From: Caryophanales bacterium UBA6985
GTDB lineage: Bacteria > Bacillota_I > Bacilli_A > RF39 > UBA660
Reading direction: 5' to 3'
DNA length: 44,478 nucleotides
NCBI GenBank assembly: GCA_002450035.1
Contig: DJYF01000018.1
Location: 1-44,478 of the forward strand
The translations under genes were made by a program, and so were the position numbers. Below the pieces are notes generated by a model that ran no database searches, had not been told where the DNA came from, and saw nothing but the letters and a program-made list of their open reading frames with translations. Positions 24,121-32,249 of the stretch are shown piece by piece (the first letter of the stretch is position 1; the number at the start of each line of letters is the position of its first letter).

Positions 24121-26535
24121 TTATTCTCCTTCTAAAACAGCTTTAATTCTTCTAACACCAGCAGAACTTGCTTCTTCTTTCTTAATAATGAATTTTCCAA
24201 GTTCTTTAGTATTTTTAACATGTGGTCCACCACAAAGTTCTTTTGAAACAATACCATATTCTTCATTACCAATTGAATAAACAGTAACTTCATCAGGATA
24301 TTTTTCTAAGAACATACATTCTGCTCCTGATTTAACAGCATCTTCTTTTTTCATAGTTTCAACAGTAACGTCTAAACCAGCATTAATCCATTCATTAACA
24401 ATTCTTTCTGCTTCCATCTTTTCTTCATCTGTTAACTTGTGATCACAGTTAAAGTCAAAACGCATTCTTTCATCAGTAATATTAGAACCTCTTTGATGAA
24501 CATCAGGTCCAATTACTTTCTTTAAAGCAGCATTTAATAAATGAGTTGCTGTATGATATCTAGTTTCAATTTCTGAGTGTCCAGCAAGTCCACCTTTAAA
24601 CTTACCAGCAGAAGCACTTCTAGATAATTCTTGATGTTCCTTGAATTTAGTATGATATCCATCAACATCAACTTTTAATCCAGCTTCTTCAGCAAGTTCA
24701 ACAGTTAACTCAATTGGAAAACCAAATGTATCAAATAAATGGAATGCTGTAACTCCATCTATTTCCGTAGAATTACGAGTAACTTTTTCAAATTCTCTTA
24801 AACCTTTTTCAAGTGTTCTATTAAACTTAACTTTTTCATTTTTAAGTCCTTCTAAAACAACTTCTCTATTAGTTTTTAATTCAGAATAATAAACGTCATA
24901 CATATCAAGAAGTTTAGTAGCAATTCTCTCTTCCCAATTAGAATTAATATCAATATTAAGTCTCTTAGCATGTCTAATTGCTCTTCTAATAAGTCTTCTT
25001 AAAATATATCCTTGATCAGTATTACTTGGTTTAATTCCAGCAGGATCAGCTAGTATAAATACAGCTGTTCTAATATGGTCAGCAATAATTCTCATAGATT
25101 TTTCATTGCCTTCATAAGTTAAGCCAGATATACTTTCTATTTCATTTATAATTGGAGTCCAAATAGATGATGCATAATTATCTGTTTTACCCTCAAGAAT
25201 AGCAGTTGTTCTTTCAACACCCATTCCTGTATCTACATTTTTCTTAGGTAACTCTGTAAAAGATCCATCAGCATGTTTTTCATATTGCATGAATACATCG
25301 TTCCAAATTTCTACCCATCTATTATCTTCAGTATCAAACTTTTCAGGAATTTGGTCATTACTTCTCCAATAGAACATCTCTGAGTCAGGTCCACATGGTC
25401 CAGTTTCACCAGCTATCCAGAAATTATCATCTTTAGTTGGAGTAATTCTTTCTTTAGGAATACCTAAACTTAACCATAAATTGTAAGCTTCTTCATCAAA
25501 AGGAATTGTATCATTACCAGCAAATACTGTAACAGCAAGTCTTTCAACTGGAATATTAAGTACTTTAGTTAAAAATTCAAAACTCCATGAAATAGCTTCC
25601 TTTTTAAAGTAGTCACCTAAAGACCAATTACCTAACATTTCAAAGAATGTATGATGATATGTATCTCCAATGTTATCTAAATCATTAGTTCTTACACATT
25701 TTTGATAATCAGTAAGTCTTGTTCCATATGGATGAGGTTGTCCCATTAAATATGGTACAAGCGGTTGCATACCAGCTGTGTTAAATAATACAGATGGATC
25801 ATTCTCTGGAACTACAGGTGCAGAAGGAATTTGTTTGTGTCCCTTTTCTACAAAGAAATTAATATATAAATCTTTTAAATTAACACCATTAATTTTTTCC
25901 ATAATTTTATTCACACTCTCTTCAATAGTATCATTAGTTGTATCAATGTAAATAGCATCTTTTACTCTTACTAAAGGTGCAACTTCTCTATGCATATCTG
26001 CATAATCTCTTTCAATGATATTCTTTTTTATTTCTTCAAAAGTTACATTTAACCCTTTAGAAATACTTTGGTCATATCTTCTCTTTGCTCTAACATCAAC
26101 ATCACAGTCAACATAGAACTTATAAGTTGCATCAGGAAATAATACACTTGTTGTATCTCTTCCATCAATAATAATATTTGTGTCACGTGCTAGTTTTCTA
26201 ATTTGCTTATTAATAGCATTTCTATAAACTTCAAATCCATTTACTAATTTCATTCTTGAATTAATCTCTTCAGTTCTTAATTCATTAGTAACTTCTTCTC
26301 CATTTACGAATATTTTTTCACCAACAAATTTAACATCAATATTATTTGCTATTTCCACTAAATTATCTATATTGCTTATATCAACATTTCTTTTAAGTGC
26401 AATATACATAACTGCCCTATAGTATACACCAGAATCTACATAAAAGTAACCTGTTTTTTTAGCAATTAAGCTACAAATTGTACCTTTTCCAGACCCAGCA
26501 GGTCCATCTACAGCAATAACTTTATTCTTACTCAT
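24121..26535 (-). CDS. Fused cytidylate kinase - alanyl-tRNA synthetase (short form)
   Basis: One uninterrupted 804-residue frame. Residues 1-216 are cytidylate kinase: P-loop GPAGSGKGT (11-19), YVDSGVYYRA, DGRDTTSVLFPDA (124-136) and the lid RAKRRYDQ. Residues 217-804 are alanyl-tRNA synthetase: FFVEKGHKQIPSAPVVPEND, RTNDLDNIGDTYHHTFFEMLGNW compressed in the class II core, the tRNA-binding helices, and the editing domain with metal ligands HTATH (661, 665) and CGGPH (768, 772). The DHHA1/C-Ala dimerisation domain is absent; the protein ends at the editing domain. Normally these are separate enzymes. An internal ATG at residue 212 lacks a good ribosome site, so separate AlaRS translation is not favoured. 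GGAGGG precedes the first ATG. Confidence 0.9.
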   Translation of the reverse strand: MSKNKVIAVDGPAGSGKGTICSLIAKKTGYFYVDSGVYYRAVMYIALKRNVDISNIDNLVEIANNIDVKFVGEKIFVNGEEVTNELRTEEINSRMKLVNGFEVYRNAINKQIRKLARDTNIIIDGRDTTSVLFPDATYKFYVDCDVDVRAKRRYDQSISKGLNVTFEEIKKNIIERDYADMHREVAPLVRVKDAIYIDTTNDTIEESVNKIMEKINGVNLKDLYINFFVEKGHKQIPSAPVVPENDPSVLFNTAGMQPLVPYLMGQPHPYGTRLTDYQKCVRTNDLDNIGDTYHHTFFEMLGNWSLGDYFKKEAISWSFEFLTKVLNIPVERLAVTVFAGNDTIPFDEEAYNLWLSLGIPKERITPTKDDNFWIAGETGPCGPDSEMFYWRSNDQIPEKFDTEDNRWVEIWNDVFMQYEKHADGSFTELPKKNVDTGMGVERTTAILEGKTDNYASSIWTPIINEIESISGLTYEGNEKSMRIIADHIRTAVFILADPAGIKPSNTDQGYILRRLIRRAIRHAKRLNIDINSNWEERIATKLLDMYDVYYSELKTNREVVLEGLKNEKVKFNRTLEKGLREFEKVTRNSTEIDGVTAFHLFDTFGFPIELTVELAEEAGLKVDVDGYHTKFKEHQELSRSASAGKFKGGLAGHSEIETRYHTATHLLNAALKKVIGPDVHQRGSNITDERMRFDFNCDHKLTDEEKMEAERIVNEWINAGLDVTVETMKKEDAVKSGAECMFLEKYPDEVTVYSIGNEEYGIVSKELCGGPHVKNTKELGKFIIKKEEASSAGVRRIKAVLEGE

Positions 26536-26552
26536 TATTAAACCCTCCTAAT

Positions 26553-27944
26553 TTATATTTTACATCCAAAGTATTTACAATACCAAGGAGCATTTGCTTT
26601 TACCTTTTTACCTATTATAAAACTTTTTTCACCAATTACATATGTTCCAGTTGCAGTATGAAATATTTGTACATCTGGATAATATTCAAGTTCTAATTCC
26701 TTACCATTATTATCTAAGAAAACATAATCATCCGTAGATAATTCTTCTCCAAGTTTAATCATAAATAACTTACTTAAATCTTTATCTTTTTCTCTATCTC
26801 TCATATAACTAGTCTTTTCCATAACTGGTTTAATATTTAAATTATTTCTATAAATATAATCATAATCTTCACTATAATTATCATCTACTATTTCTATTTC
26901 AACTCCACCTATAGCACCTACATCATGATCAAACTCATAGAATGTTCCATATGGAGCAATAGGAATTGCAGAAGTAATTGGATATTTTTTATATCCAGTT
27001 TTTTCTACAACAGTTAAACTAAATACTGTTACACCATTAGTTTCAATAAAATAAAATCTTGAGTCATCTCCTAGTTTTTCCATAAAGTGGTTAATACTAT
27101 CAAGATCAAGTTCTCCTTGATAAGATACCTTATCAATAATAGTTAAATTACCATCATTATAAAGTTCATCAAAACTCTTTCCGCTTGGAAGACAATCAAT
27201 ATAATCAAAATAGTAATTATAATCTAGTATATATGGATTATAAGTTATCTTAGTATCAGTAAAAAATGTACCAACATTTCCCATTAAAGATAACATTTTA
27301 TTCTTATAATCTTCATATACTTTTTCAGTATGTACATCATCTCCAACTTGAGTATCTTTAACACTCATAACATGTACATTATCAGGGAAAGTTGCAAGAA
27401 CTACATCGGTTTTTATTTCATTTCTATCATTATCATAATATGAAAGATATTTTATATCTTCATACTTATCTCTAGTATTAAAATTAGTATCATAATAATT
27501 ATCAATATATGGAATTACATATCTTTCAAAGTCTGTTTTTGTAGCCTCTCTAAATACAACTAGTACTACTATTGCTACTACTGCAAATATTGTAAGAGAC
27601 CCTGCTATAGAAATAGTAGTTATCTTATTAAATTTTTCTCTTTCTTTTAACTCTGCTTTTTCTTTTTCATTCATGAGTTTTAAAAGTTCTTTTTCATCTT
27701 GAGTATCAGTTACATCTTTATAGAAGTCTACTACATAATTAACTATTCTTTTTCCAAATGGAATCTTTTTTCTTTCTTTTCTTTCTTCTTTTTCCATTTG
27801 TTTAACTTCCGCGTCTATTTCTTTAAGCATTTTTTCACGTTTTTTTATTTGATTCTTATAGTCTTTTTTATCTTGCCTATTACGTTTAAAGATCCTTATC
27901 TTTTCTTTAAAGTAATCTTTAAACCAATGATTTTTCTCTTCCAT
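26553..27944 (-). CDS. Bitopic membrane protein with cytoplasmic coiled coil
   Basis: I do not recognise this 463-residue protein. Residues 1-105 are strongly charged and helical (KKREKMLKEIDAEVKQMEKE), likely a cytoplasmic coiled coil. A membrane helix follows near 109-131 (SIAGSLTIFAVVAIVVLVVF), then a Tyr/Asp-rich extracytoplasmic domain of about 330 residues, ending with a Cys pair (WYCKYFGCKI) that could form a disulfide. It lies between recO and cmk-alaS in the same orientation, with AGGTGA before the ATG. The position is conserved-operon-like, but no function follows from that. Confidence 0.65.
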   Translation of the reverse strand: MEEKNHWFKDYFKEKIRIFKRNRQDKKDYKNQIKKREKMLKEIDAEVKQMEKEERKERKKIPFGKRIVNYVVDFYKDVTDTQDEKELLKLMNEKEKAELKEREKFNKITTISIAGSLTIFAVVAIVVLVVFREATKTDFERYVIPYIDNYYDTNFNTRDKYEDIKYLSYYDNDRNEIKTDVVLATFPDNVHVMSVKDTQVGDDVHTEKVYEDYKNKMLSLMGNVGTFFTDTKITYNPYILDYNYYFDYIDCLPSGKSFDELYNDGNLTIIDKVSYQGELDLDSINHFMEKLGDDSRFYFIETNGVTVFSLTVVEKTGYKKYPITSAIPIAPYGTFYEFDHDVGAIGGVEIEIVDDNYSEDYDYIYRNNLNIKPVMEKTSYMRDREKDKDLSKLFMIKLGEELSTDDYVFLDNNGKELELEYYPDVQIFHTATGTYVIGEKSFIIGKKVKANAPWYCKYFGCKI

Positions 27945-27966
27945 ATATCATTCACCTATTATCATA

Positions 27967-27995
27967 ATTATACTAAATTACTTACTTATTTTAAA
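27967..27995 (-). promoter_or_regulatory. Promoter before the membrane protein/cmk-alaS/mscL unit
   Basis: TTTAAA (27990-27995), 17-bp spacer, TATAAT (27967-27972). The -35 lies in the last codons of recO. Confidence 0.55.
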
Positions 27996-28723
27996 TTAAG
28001 ACTATCAAGTTTATCTAAAAATTTTTTACTATGAATATATAATCCTGTATAACGTTCATAGAATATATTAATAATATTATTTATTTGTTCTATTAGTACT
28101 TCACTTATCTTAAGAGAAGATATACTTTCCAAATTAACAACATAGTAATTTCTAAGCATCTTTACTACTTTTAAATCATATATCATTTCATTTGTATAAC
28201 AGTCTTTACAAATAAGCCCTCCTTCATCAGGATCAATTGTAATAATATCCTTTTTACTACCACATCTAGCACAACTAGTTAAGTTAATTGGAGTACCTAA
28301 ATAATCTAAATATTTTATTTCTAATATATTAGTAATAACAACAGGATTCATTCCTTCATTTATTTTATTAACAGCTATATTAAATAAATTAAATACATCA
28401 CTTCTTTTATTTTGTTTCATAACTTGAGATGCAAGTTCTGATATATACATAAAATAACTTGATGCTTTTAAATCTTTTTTTATATTATCAAAGTTATTAA
28501 TAATAGTTCCTTCTTTTAAAGTAGATAATCCTTTTTCTTTATAATATATTACATACTCTGCGTATACTAACTTTTGAGAAATAAGTCTTAAGTTACTTTT
28601 TAAATTCTTACATCCCTTTGAAATTACTCCTACTATTCCATCTTCCGTAAAAATATTTAATATCTTAGAGTTTTCTTTATAATCTGTTGCTTGAATAACA
28701 TATCCTTTTATTGTTTTTAACAT
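27986..28723 (-). CDS. recO: DNA repair protein RecO
   Basis: RecO loads RecA on gapped DNA with RecR and anneals complementary strands. The 245-residue protein has the N-terminal OB fold (KGYVIQATDYKENSKILNIFTEDGIVGVISKG), a helical middle and the C-terminal zinc finger CARCG/CKDCY near 152-175. Length is normal. GGAGGG precedes the ATG. A terminator-like hairpin separates it from era, with no room for a promoter between, so expression probably depends on read-through. Confidence 0.9.
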   Translation of the reverse strand: MLKTIKGYVIQATDYKENSKILNIFTEDGIVGVISKGCKNLKSNLRLISQKLVYAEYVIYYKEKGLSTLKEGTIINNFDNIKKDLKASSYFMYISELASQVMKQNKRSDVFNLFNIAVNKINEGMNPVVITNILEIKYLDYLGTPINLTSCARCGSKKDIITIDPDEGGLICKDCYTNEMIYDLKVVKMLRNYYVVNLESISSLKISEVLIEQINNIINIFYERYTGLYIHSKKFLDKLDSLNLK

Positions 28724-28732
28724 AAACCCTCC

Positions 28733-28762
28733 AAATAAAAGAGAGATTATTACTAATCTCCC
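28733..28762 (-). terminator. Intra-operon terminator or attenuator between era and recO
   Basis: 9-bp stem (one G-U pair) GGGAGATTA/TAATCTCTC with loop GTAA, followed by TTTTATTT. The era stop TAG is inside the stem, so a terminating ribosome would mask it. Confidence 0.65.
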
Positions 28763-29634
28763 AATCCTAAATTATCATTTAAGAAACTTTCTTTGTTTCT
28801 CCAATTCTTAATTGTCTTAACATATAATTCTAGGTAAACTGGTTTCTTATACATCTTTTCAATATCTCTTCTAGCTTGTATACCAATTTCTTTTAACATA
28901 CTACCTTGTTTACCAATTATTATTTTCTTAAGGGAGTCCCTAGAAACAACTATATCTACTTGTGCTTCTATTAAAGAAGCTTTTTCATTATAACTTTCAA
29001 GAACACATGTAATTGAATGAGGAACTTCATCATTAGTTAAATTAAGTATCTTTTCTCTTACTAGTTCTGTTACCATGAACTTAGGATCATTACTACTTAC
29101 TACATCATCATCATAGTATTTAACTAAATCTCCTAAGTAATTCTTAGTTATATTAATAAGTTCATCTATATTAATATGTTTAAGCGCGGAAACAGGAATA
29201 ATTTCTTGGAAATCATATAAATCTTTATATTTAGTAATAGCTTTAAATATACCTTCTTTAGTAAGTTTATCTATCTTATTTAAAACTAGAATAACAGGAG
29301 TATCAGTTTTCTTTAATGTTTCAAGAATAAATTTATCTCCCTTACCAAGTCCTCCGGCAGCATCAACTACAAATAGTATTGCATCAATATCATCAAGAGA
29401 ATCATATGATTCTTTATTTAACTTCTTAGCAAGTCTATCTCCAGCTTTAGCAATACCAGGAGTATCAACAAATACTATTTGAAAGTCATCACCATGATAA
29501 ACTCCTTGGATGGTATTTCTAGTAGTACCTGCAACATCAGATACTATAGCTATCTTTTCATTAACTATTGCATTAATCAAAGTGCTCTTACCAGTATTAG
29601 GTCTTCCTACGATACTTACAAATCCACTTCTCAT
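28753..29634 (-). CDS. era: GTPase Era
   Basis: Era binds the 3' end of 16S rRNA in small-subunit maturation. The 293-residue protein has G1 GRPNTGKST (10-18), G3 DTPG, G4 NKID and G5 VSALK. A C-terminal KH domain contains the KIIIGKQGSMLKEIG core. The length is standard. The start follows GGAAGTGA. It has its own extended -10 (29667-29675), whose TGA is the stop codon of ybeY, so it can be transcribed both from there and from upstream. Confidence 0.96.
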   Translation of the reverse strand: MRSGFVSIVGRPNTGKSTLINAIVNEKIAIVSDVAGTTRNTIQGVYHGDDFQIVFVDTPGIAKAGDRLAKKLNKESYDSLDDIDAILFVVDAAGGLGKGDKFILETLKKTDTPVILVLNKIDKLTKEGIFKAITKYKDLYDFQEIIPVSALKHINIDELINITKNYLGDLVKYYDDDVVSSNDPKFMVTELVREKILNLTNDEVPHSITCVLESYNEKASLIEAQVDIVVSRDSLKKIIIGKQGSMLKEIGIQARRDIEKMYKKPVYLELYVKTIKNWRNKESFLNDNLGLGD

Positions 29635-29666
29635 AATATCACTTCCTTATTTATTCTATTGTTATT

Positions 29667-29675
29667 ATTATATCA
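29667..29675 (-). promoter_or_regulatory. Extended -10 promoter of era inside the ybeY stop
   Basis: TGATATAAT, where TGA is also the ybeY stop codon. Confidence 0.6.
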
Positions 29676-30116
29676 CGAAATAATGTTTAAATCATTTAAT
29701 ATTTCATCTTGTTTTCCAAAATGAATCTTTTCATCTTCCTCACTTCTTGTGTGATCATATCCAAGTAAATGAAGAAGCCCATGACAAACTAAAAAACTAA
29801 GTTCTCTTTTTTCAGAATGTCCATATTCTTTTGCTTGTGCTTTCATCTTAGGAATACTTACAAATATATCTCCTAATTCTCTTACTTCAGTTTTAATTTT
29901 ATCATTATCTTCTAAAGCAAAAGATAAGACATCTGTAGTTCTATCTATTCCACGATATTCTTTATTCATTTCATGCATCTTTTCATCATCAATAAATATA
30001 ACATCAAAATATGCATTTTTAACATTTTCTTTTTCAAGTGTATGATTAATAACGTCATTTAAATAATCATATTCAAAATCAACACCAAACTCATCAATAA
30101 TATCAAATTTATTCAT
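29673..30116 (-). CDS. ybeY: Endoribonuclease YbeY, rRNA maturation factor
   Basis: YbeY acts in 16S rRNA 3'-end processing and ribosome quality control. The 147-residue product from ATG 30116 carries the metal motif HGLLHLLGYDH and the upstream block YRGIDRTTDVLSFAL. I chose this start because AGGAGG lies just before it; the longer frame to 30149 has no ribosome site and runs into the preceding gene. It sits next to era, the usual neighbour. Confidence 0.94.
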   Translation of the reverse strand: MNKFDIIDEFGVDFEYDYLNDVINHTLEKENVKNAYFDVIFIDDEKMHEMNKEYRGIDRTTDVLSFALEDNDKIKTEVRELGDIFVSIPKMKAQAKEYGHSEKRELSFLVCHGLLHLLGYDHTRSEEDEKIHFGKQDEILNDLNIIS

Positions 30117-30126
30117 ATAAAACCTC

Positions 30127-30738
30127 CTATTTAATTGCAAAATATACAAATAAGCATATCACTATTGCTACTACTAGAAATAAGAATGCTTTTACAGTAT
30201 TAGTAATAAAGTTATCTTCCCTAAATATCTTTTTCATTATAACGAATGTTATAAAACCAAGTAATCCACCAAGGGAATTTAATATAATATCATCTATATC
30301 AAAAGATCTACCTATAAACATTTGAATAAATTCAATTGAACTGCTCATTAAAACAGTAAATCCAAATGATATAAACACATTCATTCTTTTAGTAAACATA
30401 TAAATAATATCTGTAATAATATATCCAAATGGAGCAAATACTACAATATTACCAACTACATTTCTCCAGAATAATGGAGCTGCTATATCATAACGCAAAA
30501 TCTCTTTAAAAGGAATAAAATTATTATATCCATAACTACCATAATCAGTAGTTGTAACTAATTGAAACAAAACAAATAAATATAGAATATATACTAGTAA
30601 TTTTGTTTCTTTATAAAAACTTATTTTACTTTTAGTATAAGTAGCAATTACTACACGTAAAAGAATTGCTACTACCGTAAATAAAAACACCATAGGAATA
30701 ATATTATTGATAATATCAAAAGTCTTATTAGGTATCAT
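30127..30738 (-). CDS. VanZ-like membrane protein
   Basis: 203 residues with about five membrane helices and the VanZ-family blocks RNVVGNIVVFAPFGYI, SSSIEFIQMFIGRSFDIDDI and LNSLGGLLGF. VanZ-like proteins give low-level teicoplanin resistance in enterococci, but most members have no known role. Here it precedes ybeY by 10 bases. A TATAAT at 30760-30765 lies upstream with a weak -35. An envelope function is likely; glycopeptide resistance should not be assumed. Confidence 0.82.
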   Translation of the reverse strand: MIPNKTFDIINNIIPMVFLFTVVAILLRVVIATYTKSKISFYKETKLLVYILYLFVLFQLVTTTDYGSYGYNNFIPFKEILRYDIAAPLFWRNVVGNIVVFAPFGYIITDIIYMFTKRMNVFISFGFTVLMSSSIEFIQMFIGRSFDIDDIILNSLGGLLGFITFVIMKKIFREDNFITNTVKAFLFLVVAIVICLFVYFAIK

Positions 30739-30785
30739 TTAATCATTCCTTTCAAATATATTATACTAAAAACTAGACTAATAAT

Positions 30786-30813
30786 AAATAAAAGAGCAAT
30801 AATAATTGCTCTT
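30786..30813 (-). terminator. yqeY terminator
   Basis: 9-bp stem AAGAGCAAT/ATTGCTCTT, loop of 4, then a T-rich tail. It begins at the stop codon (30812-30814). Confidence 0.85.
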
Positions 30814-31258
30814 AATTTAATTTTGATTTAACAATACTAGATGCTTTAGACATATCAATAACACTGCCATATTTACTAGTAAGTTCTTTCATTACCTTAC
30901 CCATGTCTTTAATAGTTTCAGCACCAACTTCTGCTATTATTTCATCAACATGTTTAGATAATTCTTCATCACTCATCTCTTCAGGTAAATAAACAGATAA
31001 TATTTCTACTTCTTTCTTTAACTCTTCTACAGTATCAACTTTTCCATACTTAGTATATTCTTCAATAGAACTATTTCTTTTCTTAACTTCTCTTTTAATT
31101 ACTGCAAGTACTTGATCATCAGTTAATCCAGATCCATTTCCACCTAAATTAATTTCTTCATTCATTAAAGCACTCTTAAGCATTTTTATTACATTAAGTT
31201 TAAACTTATCTCCTGCTTTCATAGCAGCTACTAAATCTTTTTTTACTGTCTCGTACAT
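30812..31258 (-). CDS. yqeY: GatB/YqeY-domain protein
   Basis: 148 residues, the normal YqeY length. The N-terminal helix bundle (LVAAMKAGDKFKLNVIKMLKSAL) and C-terminal GatB-tail-like domain (YLPEEMSDEELSKHVDEII, GKVMKELTSKYGSVIDMS) are clear. The family is thought to touch tRNA or an aminoacyl-tRNA amidase reaction, without a firmly established role. It follows the membrane protein gene by one base (GGAGATAAG lies over the junction) and lies near rpsU, its common partner. Confidence 0.92.
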   Translation of the reverse strand: MYETVKKDLVAAMKAGDKFKLNVIKMLKSALMNEEINLGGNGSGLTDDQVLAVIKREVKKRNSSIEEYTKYGKVDTVEELKKEVEILSVYLPEEMSDEELSKHVDEIIAEVGAETIKDMGKVMKELTSKYGSVIDMSKASSIVKSKLN

Positions 31259-31259
31259 A

Positions 31260-31871
31260 TTACTTATCTCCTTCTATAAATTTCTTCCCAGTTCTTAAAC
31301 AATAATTAAATATTAATAAACTAAATGTTATTAATGCATACATAGCTGGGAAAATATATGTATTTATTCTATCAACAAAATGTGGACATGTTAAGTTAAT
31401 TTGAAAATTAAATATCAAATTTATAAAAAACATAGCCATGGTAGAACCAATTAATACGTTTACTATTTTAATAGACTTATTAGTAAATGGATTCTTTAGA
31501 TTATCAAAATCTAAGAAGAATGCAAATGCTATTAAAATAATAGATGCAATAGCATATTGTAAAGCATTCTTAGCATAACAAAGTATACTAAAAACGACAT
31601 ATTCACGTGGCTCTTTAATAATTTGTTCAGAAAGTTCAGTAGAATTAAAATAATTACTAAACATAAACATAGTATCATAGTCAGCATAATGAGCTAAATA
31701 TTCTCCATTTACATTTCTATTTAATAAACCTATTTTATTAAATGAATAAACTGTAGATATTAAACACATTAAAACAGTTGCTATAACACCAATATAAATA
31801 ATAACTCTAGATATTAAACTAACTTGTTTAATAGAAAAAGGTATTTTCTTTCTACTACCACGATTAGCCAT
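31260..31871 (-). CDS. Four-helix membrane protein, DUF2975-like
   Basis: 203 residues from ATG 31871 (GAGGATGTGG upstream). Four hydrophobic segments lie near residues 18-42, 104-125, 140-160 and 170-192, with a loop containing NPFTNKSIKIVNVLIG. This resembles the PFT motif before a helix in DUF2975 proteins, but the match is weak. The N-terminus is basic (ANRGSRKKIPF). Translation is coupled to yqeY. The function is unknown. Confidence 0.6.
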   Translation of the reverse strand: MANRGSRKKIPFSIKQVSLISRVIIYIGVIATVLMCLISTVYSFNKIGLLNRNVNGEYLAHYADYDTMFMFSNYFNSTELSEQIIKEPREYVVFSILCYAKNALQYAIASIILIAFAFFLDFDNLKNPFTNKSIKIVNVLIGSTMAMFFINLIFNFQINLTCPHFVDRINTYIFPAMYALITFSLLIFNYCLRTGKKFIEGDK

Positions 31872-31932
31872 ATAAACCACATCCTCATAATTAATTCTAA
31901 CACTAGTATTATTATTTTGAAATAATTACGAG

Positions 31933-31962
31933 AATAAAAAAACTAGAATTGCTTCTAGTTTT
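31933..31962 (-). terminator. rpsU terminator
   Basis: 10-bp stem AAAACTAGAA/TTCTAGTTTT, loop of 4, T-rich tail. It overlaps the stop codon. Confidence 0.88.
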
Positions 31963-32149
31963 ATCTTCTTTTATCTCTTTTACGTGAATTTTTGATATTT
32001 TCTTTCTTTTCTTCACGTCTCTTAACGCCTGGTTTAGTGTATTCTTTGTGTTTCTTTAGTTCAGAAGGGACACCACTCTTAGCAACTTTCATTTTGAATC
32101 TTCTTAAAGCTCCATTTAAGTCACCATTTTTAACTTCTACTTTTGTCAT
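31961..32149 (-). CDS. rpsU: 30S ribosomal protein S21
   Basis: 62 residues from ATG 32149, the usual S21 size: MTKVEVKNGDLNGALRRFK, then a highly basic C-terminus (KENIKNSRKRDKRR). AGGAGGG is upstream. The frame continues upstream to 32176, but that part carries the ribosome site and is untranslated. S21 sits near the anti-Shine-Dalgarno region in the 30S subunit. It is transcribed from a strong promoter. Confidence 0.95.
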   Translation of the reverse strand: MTKVEVKNGDLNGALRRFKMKVAKSGVPSELKKHKEYTKPGVKRREEKKENIKNSRKRDKRR

Positions 32150-32180
32150 TACAACTTCCCTCCTTCCAATAACCAATGAT

Positions 32181-32209
32181 ATTATAATACAACTTATTCA
32201 CCCATGCAA
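32181..32209 (-). promoter_or_regulatory. rpsU promoter
   Basis: TTGCAT (32204-32209), 17-bp spacer, TATAAT (32181-32186). Confidence 0.75.
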
Positions 32210-32222
32210 GTACTTTTTTGCA

Positions 32223-32249
32223 CATAAAAGACGAGAATTACTCGTCTTT
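32223..32249 (-). terminator. Terminator of the cadherin-like surface protein gene
   Basis: 9-bp stem AAAGACGAG/CTCGTCTTT, with the stop codon (32238-32240) in the loop, and a T-rich tail. Confidence 0.8.

Noticed and set aside
25894..25902. Separate start for alanyl-tRNA synthetase at residue 212 of the fusion
   Set aside because: The only purine run (GAAGAGAG) lies too far upstream, and the frame is continuous with the kinase.
30127..30738. Glycopeptide resistance locus because of vanZ
   Set aside because: No vanHAX or vanRS genes; VanZ-like proteins are widespread without resistance.
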